From contig CM077115.1 in assembly GCA_039619475.1 (NCBI GenBank), positions 554,364,826 through 554,428,825 on the forward strand: a stretch of 64,000 bases of DNA, read 5' to 3'. Below, piece after piece: positions 34,142-45,029 of the stretch; positions within the stretch are counted from its first letter, which is position 1, and each line of letters opens with the position of its first letter. Source of the stretch: Icerya purchasi. Taxonomy: Eukaryota; Arthropoda; Insecta; Hemiptera; Monophlebidae. Below the pieces are notes generated by a model that saw nothing but the letters and a program-made list of their open reading frames with translations, had not been told where the DNA came from and did no database searches. The translations under genes were made by a program, and so were the position numbers.

Positions 34142-36159
34142 AACCGGATTTGTACAGGAATTCCAAAACATTGTCGCAGATGCAGATATTACAAAGAAAC
34201 CCCCAAATGAACAATGGAAGTGGTTTAAAGCGTGTGTAACGCGTGCATGTCGAAAATCTGGAAAAGTACAATTCCCGATTACGCCACGAAAACCATGGCT
34301 GTCAGAAGATACACTGAAACTTATCGAAGAATGGAGAAATATGATAATGGAAGGTCCCAGGATAGAAGAGCAATTCAATAGAATTAACAAGAAGATAAAA
34401 AGGAGCTGCAGGAAAGACAAGAACAGATTTATTACCACAATATGTGAGGAGATACAAAAACATGAAGAAAAAAATGAACCTAGAAATCTCTACAAGAAAG
34501 TCAGATTTCTGAGCAGAGAATTTAGACCAAAAAATTGGGCAATGGAGAACAAACAAGGACAACTGAAAACAGGCCGCAGTGAAATAATTGAAATCTGGAG
34601 AGAGTATTGTAAGGATTTATATGATCATGAAGACATGAACGAAGAGGCAATAAATTTAGATGCAGAATTAGAGCCGGAAATCCTAAAGATAGAAGTAGAA
34701 GACGCCATACGGTTATTAAAGAATAACAAGGCAATTGGTATAGATAGAATTCCGGCGGAGTTCATAAAACTGATAGGGCAGTCAGGAATTGATTAATGCA
34801 TTCATTATGTAATACGATATGGAAAACTGGGAAGTGGTCAGAAGAATGGTGTAGATCCATATACGTACCACTGTTCAAGAAAGGGAAGAGAACGCAATGT
34901 AAAAATTATAGAACGATTTCCCTTATCCCACATGTAAGTAAAGTAATGTTACATATAATAAATAGACGTTTATTTGGACTAATGAGCTGTCAAATTGCGA
35001 ACGAACAAGCGGGATTCATGAAAGGACGTGTACGCGAGAACAAATATTGAATTTAAGATTGATGATAGAAAAGACTCGCGAATATGAAATACAATTAATT
35101 CTCTGTTTTGTCGATTTTAACAAGGCGTTCGATAATGTTATATGGAGCAAATTATGGTCTGTGCTCATACAAATGGGAGCACCCAAACACATGGTTAACC
35201 TAATACGGAATTTATATGAAAATAACGGTAACATCGTTAGGATAGACCGTAATCTACAAACGAAGGAATTTAATACAAAAAAGGGAGTCCGACAATTTTA
35301 TTTAATCTATATTCCGAACATGTCATGAGGATTGTTATTGAGCAATGGACGGGCGGTATATTAATGGAAGGAAGAAAAATCTCAAATCTGCGATATGCAG
35401 ATGACACGACGCTAGTCGCTGCCAACATGAAGGAAATGGAAGAACTAGTGAAGAAGTTAGTGGATATTAGCATTTCATATGGCTTGAGCATAAACCAAAC
35501 CAAAACAAAAGTTATGGTAATAGACAGAGGGAACACACAATACCATTAAATGGGAGAGTGGTTTCCGGGTATGAAACGGTAGACAGCTTCGTATATCTCG
35601 GATCTCTGATAGAAAGTAATGGTAGCTCAGAAGAGGAAGTGAAACGTCGTATACAAATTGCCCGTGGCGCTATGTCCAGACTGAATAAGATATGGAATGA
35701 TGGTTCTATTAATAAAAACTGCAAAAGTGAAGTGTTGGTTAACACACTGATTTTCTCGATCTTACTGTACGCAGCAGAAACTTGGACACTGAAAAAGGCA
35801 ACTATAAGACGAGTAGATAGTTTCCAGATGTGGTGTTGGCTAAGGGTTCTTAAAATACCATGGACGGCAAAACGAACTAATACACATCTGTAATAGAAGA
35901 AATTGGGACTGCGCAACGATTATCCAGTATTATACTCAGCCGTAAGATGAAATTTTTTGGACACCTTATGCGCAGAGAAAATGGAATGGAACGCTGGCTG
36001 ATACAGGCGAAAATGGAAGGCAAGAGATCCAGAGGTCGACCACCAGCGCGATGGACCAATGCGATACAGGATGTAACGGGTCTGAGCTTACAGATGTCCT
36101 GTCTCAAAGCAGAGAATCGCGAGCAATGGCGAAAAATAATTAAATCGGCGTCGCCATGA
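34125..36159 (+). pseudogene. RTE LINE reverse transcriptase, frameshifted
   Basis: The RT region continues the endonuclease frame but is broken at least five times. It reads in pieces: 34125-34796 (finger region ending NNKAIGIDRIPAEFIKL), 34796-35050 (NYRTISLIPHVSK, ANEQAGFMKGR), 35047-35328 (FVDFNKAFDN, motif A), 35325-35549 (LRYADDTTLVAA, the catalytic YADD), 35558-35893 (LYAAETWTLKK) and 35947-36159 (FFGHLMRREN, SRGRPPARW). Around 35294 the expected RQGCxLSP motif B is reduced to RQ followed by FYL, consistent with a deletion of roughly 20 bases. The shift near 35040 looks like two added A residues. All pieces are collinear and otherwise well conserved, so the decay consists mainly of small indels. 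Confidence 0.88.
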
Positions 36160-36201
36160 TCACGACACCCCTCTGGGGTTTTCGACCAAATGATGATGAT
36201 G

Positions 36202-36212
36202 ATGAATTTACC
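36202..36212 (+). repeat. Right 11-bp target-site duplication of the RTE element
   Basis: ATGAATTTACC, identical to 32878-32888. Confidence 0.85.
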
Positions 36213-37624
36213 TAAAAAAAGAGAGAAAAAAACAAAAAAGCAAAAAAAAAAAAACATTTATTTTCGTTTGCAAATTGTAGTAAGGTTAAGAAAAACAGCA
36301 CACTTCATTATCGATTAGAGGAAACGAAATCTCGAATGTGTTAAAAAACGAGAGAAAAAAGAAGCGGGAATAAATTATTATCTAACGTTGAGCCACGGCC
36401 CGCGTGAATTGGCTTTTGCGATACACTGCTTAACGGGATAAAGTATTAGAAAAATTTCATCGGGATTACTACTTCAGCAGTGTTAACATTTTCAAAATTG
36501 ATATTTTTCCCAAAACATTTTCGCTGCAATATTCGTTATTCCAAATTTTCATCTTTTACTATAGCTTCCAGATAAAAAAAAAAATAATGGAAAGTATTCT
36601 CGCTTACTGGAAACTTTGGAAAAATTTTTTGTTTATTTCTCAAAATTTAAAATGTCCCGAGTAGTGTCCTTTTATAAATAGCAACAGATTCTTATTAACC
36701 GATTGCAGGATGTCTCTCTCTCTCTCTCTGATAAGTTTTATTCATCTCGAAATATGTAAAACACACAATATTACTAGGGAAATATATACTTCGATCCTCC
36801 GGCCGGTAACGCGGAGGGGAAATATTTTAAACATTCCCCGATAGACATTTTTGAAATAACTTGCAGAATAAATAGAAAATGATTTTTATACGATTAATAA
36901 TGAAAATTTACGAGGAATTCTGAAGATCCACTTTCGCATAATTCTATACAAGGGCAGATTCTGGTGGACTTTTGTTTTCTTTTATGAATTATAAATGAAC
37001 GGAATAGGGCATATGAAAATCTTAAAGTACACATCTAAATAATGGATTATTTAGCAGTAAAAAAAAACAAGTTGTAATATTTCTAGAGTTGTCGTCCTGT
37101 TCAAACATATTTTATCGTTGGAAAACTATTTGAAGAAACATAATCATCGCGTCCCCATAGTCATCAGTAAGCACATTAATCTTACCCAAATCTTAATTCC
37201 GGTTACGGAGCAATGCTACGACTAGTGGAAAAAATCTGAGGTCATTGGCATTTTAACTGTTTTGTTTTTTCCACATTTGTTAAAATATTAGAACAACGAT
37301 GGACGTAAACGTCCATAAACTATTAGCAAAGTTTAGTGAACAATGAGGGCGTGGGAGTCGGCAAGCGAAACGAGCAGTGAGCAAAGCCCCTAGTTTAAAA
37401 AATACCCTTCTGTAGAACAGAATTTAAAATATTCTATAAACCGTATAAGTAGAACAAATTGCAAAAAAAAGAAAAATACTAAAACAAAATCGTTTTGCGT
37501 AAATTGTTATTACAAAGAAACTTTATTGCTAAATAAAATTCGACGAAAGTGCCAACAACACCCTTAAAAAAGGATTACACCAACTGTTTGATATTTATTG
37601 TTCTCATACGGAATTGAAAAGCCT

Positions 37625-37668
<44 letters not shown>

Positions 37669-39231
37669 ACCTAAAAGTTAAGGTGTAAAAATAAAATAGA
37701 ATAAGAATAGTAAGAACGAGACGGTAAAATATCAGGTGAGGAAAAACTGAAATTGTTTCATTTTCAAGTCAATTCTAGAGCTAGTGAAGAAAAAAAAAGA
37801 TGAAACGGTTAACCGAAGAAGAAATAACACGGCATTCGACAAACCGGACCAGCACTGACTTCGAGCGACATTCTGTAAAAACTTTTGGAAACATTAATCT
37901 CTTTGCTTTTCCGTGGAAAATGTCAAAATTGTGTCGGTAAAGCGAGCGACTTATCAATTAAGTGACAGATTTAATTTATCATAGTTTGTAAATTCCTTCG
38001 GAGGTTTAATACTTCTATATTTTCCCCTAAACCGCACCCATTATCGTATCCTCCCAGCTCATCAATCAGATTAATTTCAACTTACATTTACCGTTTGCTC
38101 CTCTTTTGAAGGTCATCCTTCCGCAATGTTCAAACTACATAGTGTTTATTTTTTTAATAGTTTTCCGAATATTAATAATAACCGAAAAATCAAAAAAAAA
38201 AAAAAAAAAAAAAAAACGAACATTAGACGTCGTTCTTATTCCTCGCGGCAAGATTTTAAAACTTTCTTATTATTAAACATAATATATAGCGTGCCATATG
38301 ACGCCAAAACGCTACTGTCCACATGTAACACCAGTTAAGCATTGAGCGATGTAGATGCTGCATACGGAAGTCTTGCGCAATTATATTGAAGTGTGACAGG
38401 AAGAAAAATAGTTCAGCACCTTCGAAGATGAATAATTTTAGTGGAATTTTTAAAATTCTGTTCGTGCGTTTTCCAGCGGTCTTTGATATTAATCATATTA
38501 TTCAGAGGAAATCGTTTTCAAGTAAACAATCTCCAACTATTCCTCTACGATACCGCACGCAAAGGCTTTAGTTCCGAAGAAGGCATTCGCAACAATTTAG
38601 TTTTACGCTAGGCCGGACAAGATCCGAAATAAGTTGGCCGCAGAATAGCATTCGAAAATCGGTGTACCTTTTACAAATAAGTACAAAAACGAACATTTTT
38701 ACATTTTTCGATGATATTCTAAAAAAGTATACATTTTACATTTATCTATAATTTTAGCTGCACTTGATTGTATCAATGAGTGTCTGCGTTAATTTTCACA
38801 GTTGTGAATAGCTGCTACTGTGCGGAATTCTGTTTCTCAGAAGCTCAACGGTGTCGCTCCCCCGGCACAATTATTCAAATCGTTGCATACGAGTGTCAAA
38901 CTAGACTTAAGAAGAAATAACAAAGCTATTTTTTTTTATTTTGGGGGTAGTTGAGAAATTTATTCTATGCACTGTCCAGGAGATTTAGAGTATGGCTCTC
39001 GTCACGTCCATATTCCAAAACAAGACGTCGCCGAATGTTCATTAAGTACAAGAACAGTCAATTCAACTGATTTCTTTCCACTTATAATAAAAAAATAACA
39101 ATGGGCTCGGCAAAATTTCGTAAACAATGAACGATAAAACGCAATTTCGCTGTAACTCCAGTTCAAATCGGGAAATCGAATTACTAACCGCACACTAAAC
39201 AAAACTCCCCTATAATTTCTAGATAATTTTA
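36213..39231. other. No gene seen; repeat fragments
   Basis: AT-rich, with (CT)n runs at about 36714-36730 and 37629-37663 and an A-run at about 38192-38216. A palindrome ATGGACGT-AA-ACGTCCAT lies at 37299-37316. It is followed by a GC-richer repeat-like stretch (about 37345-37395) that looks like the edge of an unidentified mobile element. No coding region is supported. Confidence 0.5.
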
Positions 39232-39303
39232 CTATTATTATTATTATTATTATTACTATTATTATTATTATTATTATTACTATTATTATTATTATTATTA
39301 TTA
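39232..39303. repeat. (TTA)n microsatellite with interspersed CTA units
   Basis: About 24 trinucleotide units. It lies about 240 bases upstream of the CR1-like ORF1 and may mark the tail of an older LINE or the insertion site. Confidence 0.95.
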
Positions 39304-39541
39304 TGCTTGGTTGTGTTTTCTGTGCTCTTTAAATTTTGACTCAAAAACAAGTGAATAAGATAGAAAGTTTAGTTGAAAAGTGAACAATTATTTTCAAATA
39401 GGTGCTCTGGTCAATGATTGGTGACAGGTGGCTATAAACATTATTAAATTATTTCTTTTTAAACAATTTTCGCGTATCAAAATTTTGTGCGTTCAATTCT
39501 CTATTTTGAAATAGAAATTAGCTTTTTTGGCTTTCAATAAC

Positions 39542-40423
39542 ATGGATAAAACCTGCGTGAAATGTTGCCAAACTGTGCCAGAAGACGGCGGATTTTTAAC
39601 TTGTGCTGAATGCTGCGATGACTTTCATTTAGAGTGCGGTAATGTCCCACCTCGTATCTGGAGTAGAATGGGAACAACGGCTAGAGAAACCTGGAACTGT
39701 CCAACATGTAAAACAGCAAATAAAGACAAGAAAAATTTAAAGACTCTGATAAAAGAAGAAATGAAACACCTGTATGAGAAAATTGATGGTCTGGTAAGCA
39801 AATTGGAAAACATTGAGAAACAGTATGTAGCCTCACAGGCAAAGTTGGAAGAAACTGTAAATCTGTTGCAATCATTACGTTCTGAAAACACAGAACTAGT
39901 AATGCAAAATAATGAGCTACATCAACGTGTGGACCAATTGGAACAGCAAACTAGAGAAAATAATGTGATTATAAAAAATTTACCACATTCACCTCAAGAA
40001 AACCTAAACCAAATACTTGTAAAAATAGGAGAGGTTACAGGCACAAAAATACAAGAATCCGATGTTGACATTTGCCACAGGCTATCTAAATCACCGCGAC
40101 AAAAATTTGCGAACGTAGTAGTTCGCCTTTGTCGCCGCGAACTGAAGTTTGAGTTGCTAAAAAATTGCCGAATGCGGCGCCCAACACTTGCCGACATAGG
40201 ATTCACCGGAATTAACTCGAGCATTCCCTTTTATGTATCCGAACATCTTACCCAGGCTAACTCCAAACTGCTCCGTGAAGCCCAATCGCTGCGGACAAAC
40301 AAAAGTTGGAGGTTTGTTTGGGTTCGCGATGGAAAGATATTCGCAAGGAAAGACGAGAAAGCGCCAGTGATAAGAATTACATCAATCGAGCAAGTCTCTG
40401 GACTACTAAAAACTCCGAATTGA
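39542..40423 (+). CDS. ORF1 protein of a CR1-like LINE: PHD finger, coiled coil, L1-ORF1-like RNA-binding domain (293 aa)
   Basis: ORF1 proteins of this type bind element RNA and act as nucleic-acid chaperones in the ribonucleoprotein. The start is the first ATG at 39542; an in-frame TAG lies 30 bases upstream. Residues 5-56 form a complete PHD-type finger, C4HC3: Cys5, Cys8, Cys21, Cys24, His29, Cys32, Cys53 and Cys56. Residues of about 65-145 are Lys/Glu-rich with heptads (a predicted coiled coil: ENIEKQ, LEETVNLLQSL, ELHQRVDQLEQQ). About 150-235 matches the RRM-like core seen in such proteins (NNVIIKNLP, DVDICHRLSKSP, ANVVVRLCRRELKFELL), followed by a short C-terminal domain (FYVSEHLT...REAQSLR...WVRDGKIFARK). 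The frame is fully intact. ORF2, about 1 kb downstream, is broken. Aphid and other insect proteins called zinc-finger DNA-binding-like are often this ORF1. Confidence 0.88.
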   Translation: MDKTCVKCCQTVPEDGGFLTCAECCDDFHLECGNVPPRIWSRMGTTARETWNCPTCKTANKDKKNLKTLIKEEMKHLYEKIDGLVSKLENIEKQYVASQAKLEETVNLLQSLRSENTELVMQNNELHQRVDQLEQQTRENNVIIKNLPHSPQENLNQILVKIGEVTGTKIQESDVDICHRLSKSPRQKFANVVVRLCRRELKFELLKNCRMRRPTLADIGFTGINSSIPFYVSEHLTQANSKLLREAQSLRTNKSWRFVWVRDGKIFARKDEKAPVIRITSIEQVSGLLKTPN

Positions 40424-41460
40424 CTATTAATTCAGTTTTCGGTAAGTAATAGTATTAAAAATATATATATATATAATTATTGGTATAAACACTGGTTCTT
40501 TGTTATGTCCAACTGGAACTGATGGAACTTCATTCATAATGGGAATTTATAATATAGATTTATATATTACTTATTATAATTATAAATTAGCATTATTCCG
40601 TCCTCCACTGAAATCCAATGTTAATCACTCTATCATTATCTGCCATCTTACTCTCTGCTTAAAAAATCCAAATCTTTATTTACTTTACTTAATTACACAT
40701 TCAGAAAATCACAATTTATACAGTTATCCTATGCTTACTAAATATATTACTAACAAAAATATGCGTATATTTACATCTGCAAATACGTTTATCAGTTGTA
40801 ACTTCTTAATCTTAAATTCCATCCGTATCGTTTTTATAAATTATAAAAATGTTTCACTTTTAATTTAATTTGGTTTTAAATGTAAAAACACAGTCTCAAA
40901 AATATATGCCATGAAACGAAATACCCTCCATATAAACAACTATATCGGCAATTTTAATCATTCATACATAATTCACGTATCTAATAATTGTTATAGAACT
41001 AAAGGAAAACCCAGATTGCTGCATATAATAAACAAGATAATTTTCTCTTCTGTTAAAACTACAGTAAACTTTATACTACGCAATCTAAACTTCACACAAA
41101 TATGTTTATCAGCCGTAACTTCTTGATTTTATATCCCATCCATATCATCTTAAATAAATTTTTAAAAAAAAAAAAAAAAGATGTTTAACTTTTACTTTGA
41201 TTTTAATTGTAAAAAACGCAGTCTCAAAAAATATATGCCATGAAACAAAAAACCCTTCAGATAAACAACAACATCCGCAATTTTCAATCACTCATACGTA
41301 ATTCACGTATCTAATAATTGTTACAGAGCTAAAAATTTCACTTTCGGAAGCAAACCTAGATTACTGCATATAATAAACAAGGTAATTTTCTCTTTTGTTA
41401 AAACTACTGTGAACTTCATACTACGCAAATTAAACTTAACCCGATATAAAATTTAACTAA
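40424..41460. other. Inter-ORF spacer of the CR1-like LINE
   Basis: AT-rich spacer of about 1 kb between ORF1 and ORF2, unusually long for such elements. The second two-thirds consists of an imperfect tandem duplication (described separately). A short (TA)n run lies at about 40459-40473. Confidence 0.6.
40785..41440 (+). repeat. Imperfect tandem duplication, unit about 315-340 bp
   Basis: Unit 1, about 40785-41099, begins ATACGTTTATCAGTTGTAAC; unit 2, about 41100-41440, begins ATATGTTTATCAGCCGTAAC. Shared landmarks in the same order are CAGTCTCAAAA-ATATATGCCATGAAAC, TTCACGTATCTAATAATTGT, and CTGCATATAATAAACAAG. Unit 2 carries extra insertions (an A-run at about 41164-41180 and about 20 bases before TTACTGCAT). 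It lies in front of ORF2 and may be a duplicated promoter or leader, as with repeated 5' units in some LINEs. Confidence 0.85.
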
Positions 41461-42159
41461 ATGCAACTTAATGAATTAGAAATACTAACATTAAATGTAA
41501 GCAGCCTAAGAGCTCATTTTAATGAACTATCACTATTTCTAAATGAGTCGGAAGTGAACTATGATCTATTAATCTTAACAGAAACTTGGCTAACCAAGGA
41601 TGAGGTGGCGAGATATGAAATTCCAGGATACATCTTTCGAGAAGACTGTAGAATTAAAAAAAGATCAGGTGGTTTATTACTATACGTTAAGGAAAATATA
41701 GTAATTGCAGAAACCGATATTAAAATATCGACTGGTAATATAGTTTGCATAAACATTAATTTAGAAAACAATCGTAATATGTCAATTGTTGGTCTGTACC
41801 GTTTTTGCGAATCCCATCACGCAGATTTCCTAAGTGATCTCTCTTTGGTTATAGATAAGTTAGAAAATATAGCAGTAATTACGGGTGATATAAACATAAA
41901 CCTACTAGATAATCTAAAAAGTCTAAACTAGTTAAATTTACTAAGAGCAAATGGCTTCAAGAGTATTCAAAACCGACCTACATTTCACAAAAGAAATAAT
42001 TCATACACTTCCTGTCTAGATCATGTTTTTATCCGAGGGCTTAAAAATATTAGTATAAAACTAGAAGCTGACACCGCTGTTATTCCATGTAGTTTTTCCG
42101 ACCATTCCGCAATAAAAACAAAAATTAAATTAAATCAAGTAGACGAATTTATTTTATAG
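41461..42159 (+). pseudogene. ORF2 endonuclease domain of the CR1-like LINE, one premature stop
   Basis: ATG at 41461 opens an APE-type endonuclease: LTLNVSSL (Asn of motif I), LTETWL with the catalytic Glu, GGLLLYVK, and ITGDININ with the Asp-x-Asn motif. A TAG at 41929-41931 interrupts it, but the same frame continues with LLRANGF, SCLDHVFIR and CSFSDHSAIK, the terminal SDH motif, to a stop at 42157-42159. Apart from the single nonsense codon the domain is complete. The RT that should follow is badly decayed. ORF1 with the PHD finger lies upstream on the same strand, and the pairing of PHD-ORF1 with APE-endonuclease ORF2 points to CR1/L2/Daphne-like LINEs. Confidence 0.85.
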
Positions 42160-42980
42160 ACAAACCTCCGCTGCAACGCAATCTTAAATCATGTTGTTTA
42201 GATGAAATATACAATAAATCTACGTCAACTGATGAAAAATTTAATACATTTATCTCAATGATAAAAGATGCTTTAGAACGTTCTAAAAGATTCATAAAAG
42301 ACCGCAATTTACAACGTAAAAGAACTGATTGGGTAACACAGGAGGTTATTGCACTCTCCATGGAAAAAAATGCAATGTATAAACTAACTAATAAACTAAC
42401 TAATAAACTAACTAATAAACTAACTTCGTAATTACAAATAAAAATTTAGCTTCTGATCAAACACGTCCGAATAATACGTGTGTTCAGTGTACTAGGTGGC
42501 GAGATGGTTCTTCCGAAAATTTTAATTTCAACTCTGGTAACAAAATTAATCTCTAAATTGTTCTCAAAAACATACACCCAAAAAAGTCGTTGTTAAAATT
42601 AACGATATTAATGACGCGCTACTAAAAACTGGGTATTTCCAATGCGCCGAAGTTAATTAATTCTCTTGAATCGGACAAAAATGCTCCGTTAGTCAACGGT
42701 ATTGACTATCCCATTAGTTTCTATGCAATCCGAGCAAAATTGGGCTGACGAAAAGCGCTATCTAAAAGATTAAGATGTTATAAATAATATTATTTTCAAA
42801 ACTCCGTTCGAATTTTAGCATCTCTTATTCCGTCCACTATTCGACAAATTGCTGAATGATTGTGTAACCGATAGTTTTAATAATCGTAATGAACATTTCG
42901 AACATGATTAACGCTTTTTATATCACCTGGCACGATGGATTGTATATAAATATCGGGTACATACTTCTAGGCAATCAAAA
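42160..42980 (+). pseudogene. Decayed continuation of the CR1-like ORF2
   Basis: After the endonuclease, frame-shifted similarity is faint. About 42165-42365 reads a linker (KFNTFISMIKDALERS-like, RTDWVTQEVIALS). Near 42650-42730 a phrase LINSLESDKNAPLVNGIDYP resembles the RT finger KNNKAPGxDGI. About 42830-43010 gives LNDCVTDSFNNRNEHFEH and ARWIVYKYRVH, which may be the C-terminal tail. The core RT motifs (FADD and neighbours) were not found, so a large internal deletion is likely. Confidence 0.5.
42379..42425 (+). repeat. 12-bp tandem repeat, about 4 copies
   Basis: The unit AAACTAACTAAT recurs four times in a row, within the decayed ORF2 linker. Confidence 0.92.
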
Positions 42981-45029
42981 ATTAATAAACATATCAAAAC
43001 GCCGAATTAAATAATGCACGAAAACAAAAAAAAAAAAAAAGCAAAAAAAAAGAACAACTTATTTTCATACACCATTGAGTACACACTTTTAACATGCTGA
43101 AAGTTTAACGACTGTTCGGGAAGTTTATGATCTACTTCCGGTTTTGTTTTTTTTTTTGTTTTTTTGTACTCAAAGATCGGTGAGAGAAACAATTTAAAAA
43201 AAACAAAAGAGGAAAAATGAGGAAAATGATGTAAGAAACGCGGTAGTAAAGCGAAAACAAAAAACCAGGTAATGGAATAACATAATCGAGTGATGAAAAT
43301 AATGTGGGGGAAAAAAAAACAAAAAACAAGGGAAGTTAAGGAAACTCAAAACGGTACCGCGAGTTAAAGATATATTTTAAAAGTAAGGAAAAATCGATCT
43401 CAATCTTAGATGGAGTTTTTTACGGTTTATGCAGACTTTTCTCAAAACCATATTTACTCTTATTACATTCTCTGTTTGTCCGATAAGCGATTACAGAATG
43501 TAGCTGATGGAATTTGCCGGATATTTCCTCGTAATAAAGTGAATCGAACAAATTTATTAAATCATATTTACCATCTCTACCCTTCAGTTGAGCACATATT
43601 TTCGGAAGAATATTCCGTTTATGTTGTTTGAATATAATCTGCGTAGTCTGCGAACTATACAATCAATGACGAAACATATTCTTATTTGCTGCATAGGCCG
43701 AAACAAACGAATAGTAAAAAAAAAAAAAAAAAAATGCAACTTTTTAAAATAATATCAAAAACACAGTCACAACGAAAAAGCTTTGAAACACTCCGGAAGG
43801 CCGACACGAAAATACGACACACAATATTTACGTCGATAATAAATTACGGATAATCGCCGTTTGAGAATTACAATTTCTACACCGCAAACTACCGCGTAAG
43901 TAAAATTAAAATTTCAGTTTGCGTCCCCCCCCCTCCCCCCACCACCAGTTTTTCTATTAAATCCTGCTACTCGGAGTAAGGGGTAGTATAGTAACTGCGG
44001 TTGTAGTGGTAGAGTAGGAAAAATATCGAAAATATTTTCCACATATCGGTAACCTCGTGGGGAAAGAGAGGAAGCCAGATGAGAAGAGATGAACTACATA
44101 GTGTGTGGACAGGTGTTCTAGCGGCTTCGAAAGGTACCAATCGACAGTGAATTATTATGTTTCGTAATGGCAAACGGAACACGCTGCGAAGGCTGCACCA
44201 GGCAAGCCTGTTTCTATGCACGCATTGTAAACACCATCTAACCGAATTATTATAGGAGAGATATTTTTTAGCGCTACTGATTAATTACACCAGCGTGAAA
44301 TTTAAATTAACACGACGGATGAACAATTGCATTTTTTTATTTTTACACTCCACCAAGCTAGTTATCCCTTCTCCTTCCTAGATGAAGGAACTCCCCAAAT
44401 AAATGCAACAATCATCGCCGTATTTAAGTATTTAATCGGTCCGACGGCCGGGCGCATATGAGAGCCGGCATATAAGATTTTTTTGTATAATTTCAGAAAA
44501 TAAACTTTTATTATTCGCGTTTTAGAAAGTTCATTAATTGTCAAAATGCTGTGTAAATTCAACTAGTATCAGCTCAGAGAAGGTATTAACTAACTGACGT
44601 CTCCCCCATTACAGTAATGAATTTCTCACAAAGTTTCCGTACTGGTTTAAAATCGAATAATTACGAAACACGGACTAACATTTGCCTGCGGATCAACAAG
44701 TATAAGGGGTATCCTCCGGGTAGCTCATGTGCGGCCTAAGCTACAGAAGAACTCATCAGTCGGTGCACCGAAAACTACCAGGAATAAGAAGCGAAATCTT
44801 CAAAACATGTCTGTAATGTAATCATTGTTTCCTTTTTTTCTTTCTTTCTTTCTTTTTGCTTGGAACATTAGACTAACAACTACAAAGGCGAAAGAAAAAA
44901 TTATTACAAAACGTTTATGGATAGGAAAGAACGGAATATAGTAGCAGCAGGAAATAATATAAGAAGCACCGACCGATAAGTAGAAATACGCAATTTTACT
45001 TATTTTGTTGACGTACGTGCCGTGTATTG
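42981..45029. other. No gene firmly seen
   Basis: AT-rich with several A-runs. An A-run of about 19 at 43718-43736 follows CAAACGAATAGT, reminiscent of the ACCCATAGT before the poly(A) of the RNase H LINE at 6.8 kb, so a short LINE 3' tail may end there. The overlapping frames at 43410-43662 on the two strands show no motif. A C-rich tract lies at 43925-43942. Confidence 0.45.

Larger units (their letters stand above)
32889..36201 (+). mobile_element. Near full-length RTE-type non-LTR retrotransposon, about 3.3 kb
   Basis: The element begins GGGCACCACC after the target duplication and ends in a short (ATG)n run (about 36190-36204) before the second copy of ATGAATTTACC. It contains a structured GC-rich leader, an apurinic/apyrimidinic-type endonuclease frame (33086-34141) and a reverse transcriptase region broken into several frames (34125-36159). 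Size, domain order and microsatellite tail fit the RTE clade. Its completeness at both ends and the matching duplication show it inserted as one unit; point indels arrived afterwards. Other RTE relatives in this window are at 25800, 29400, 47705 and 51330. Confidence 0.9.
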
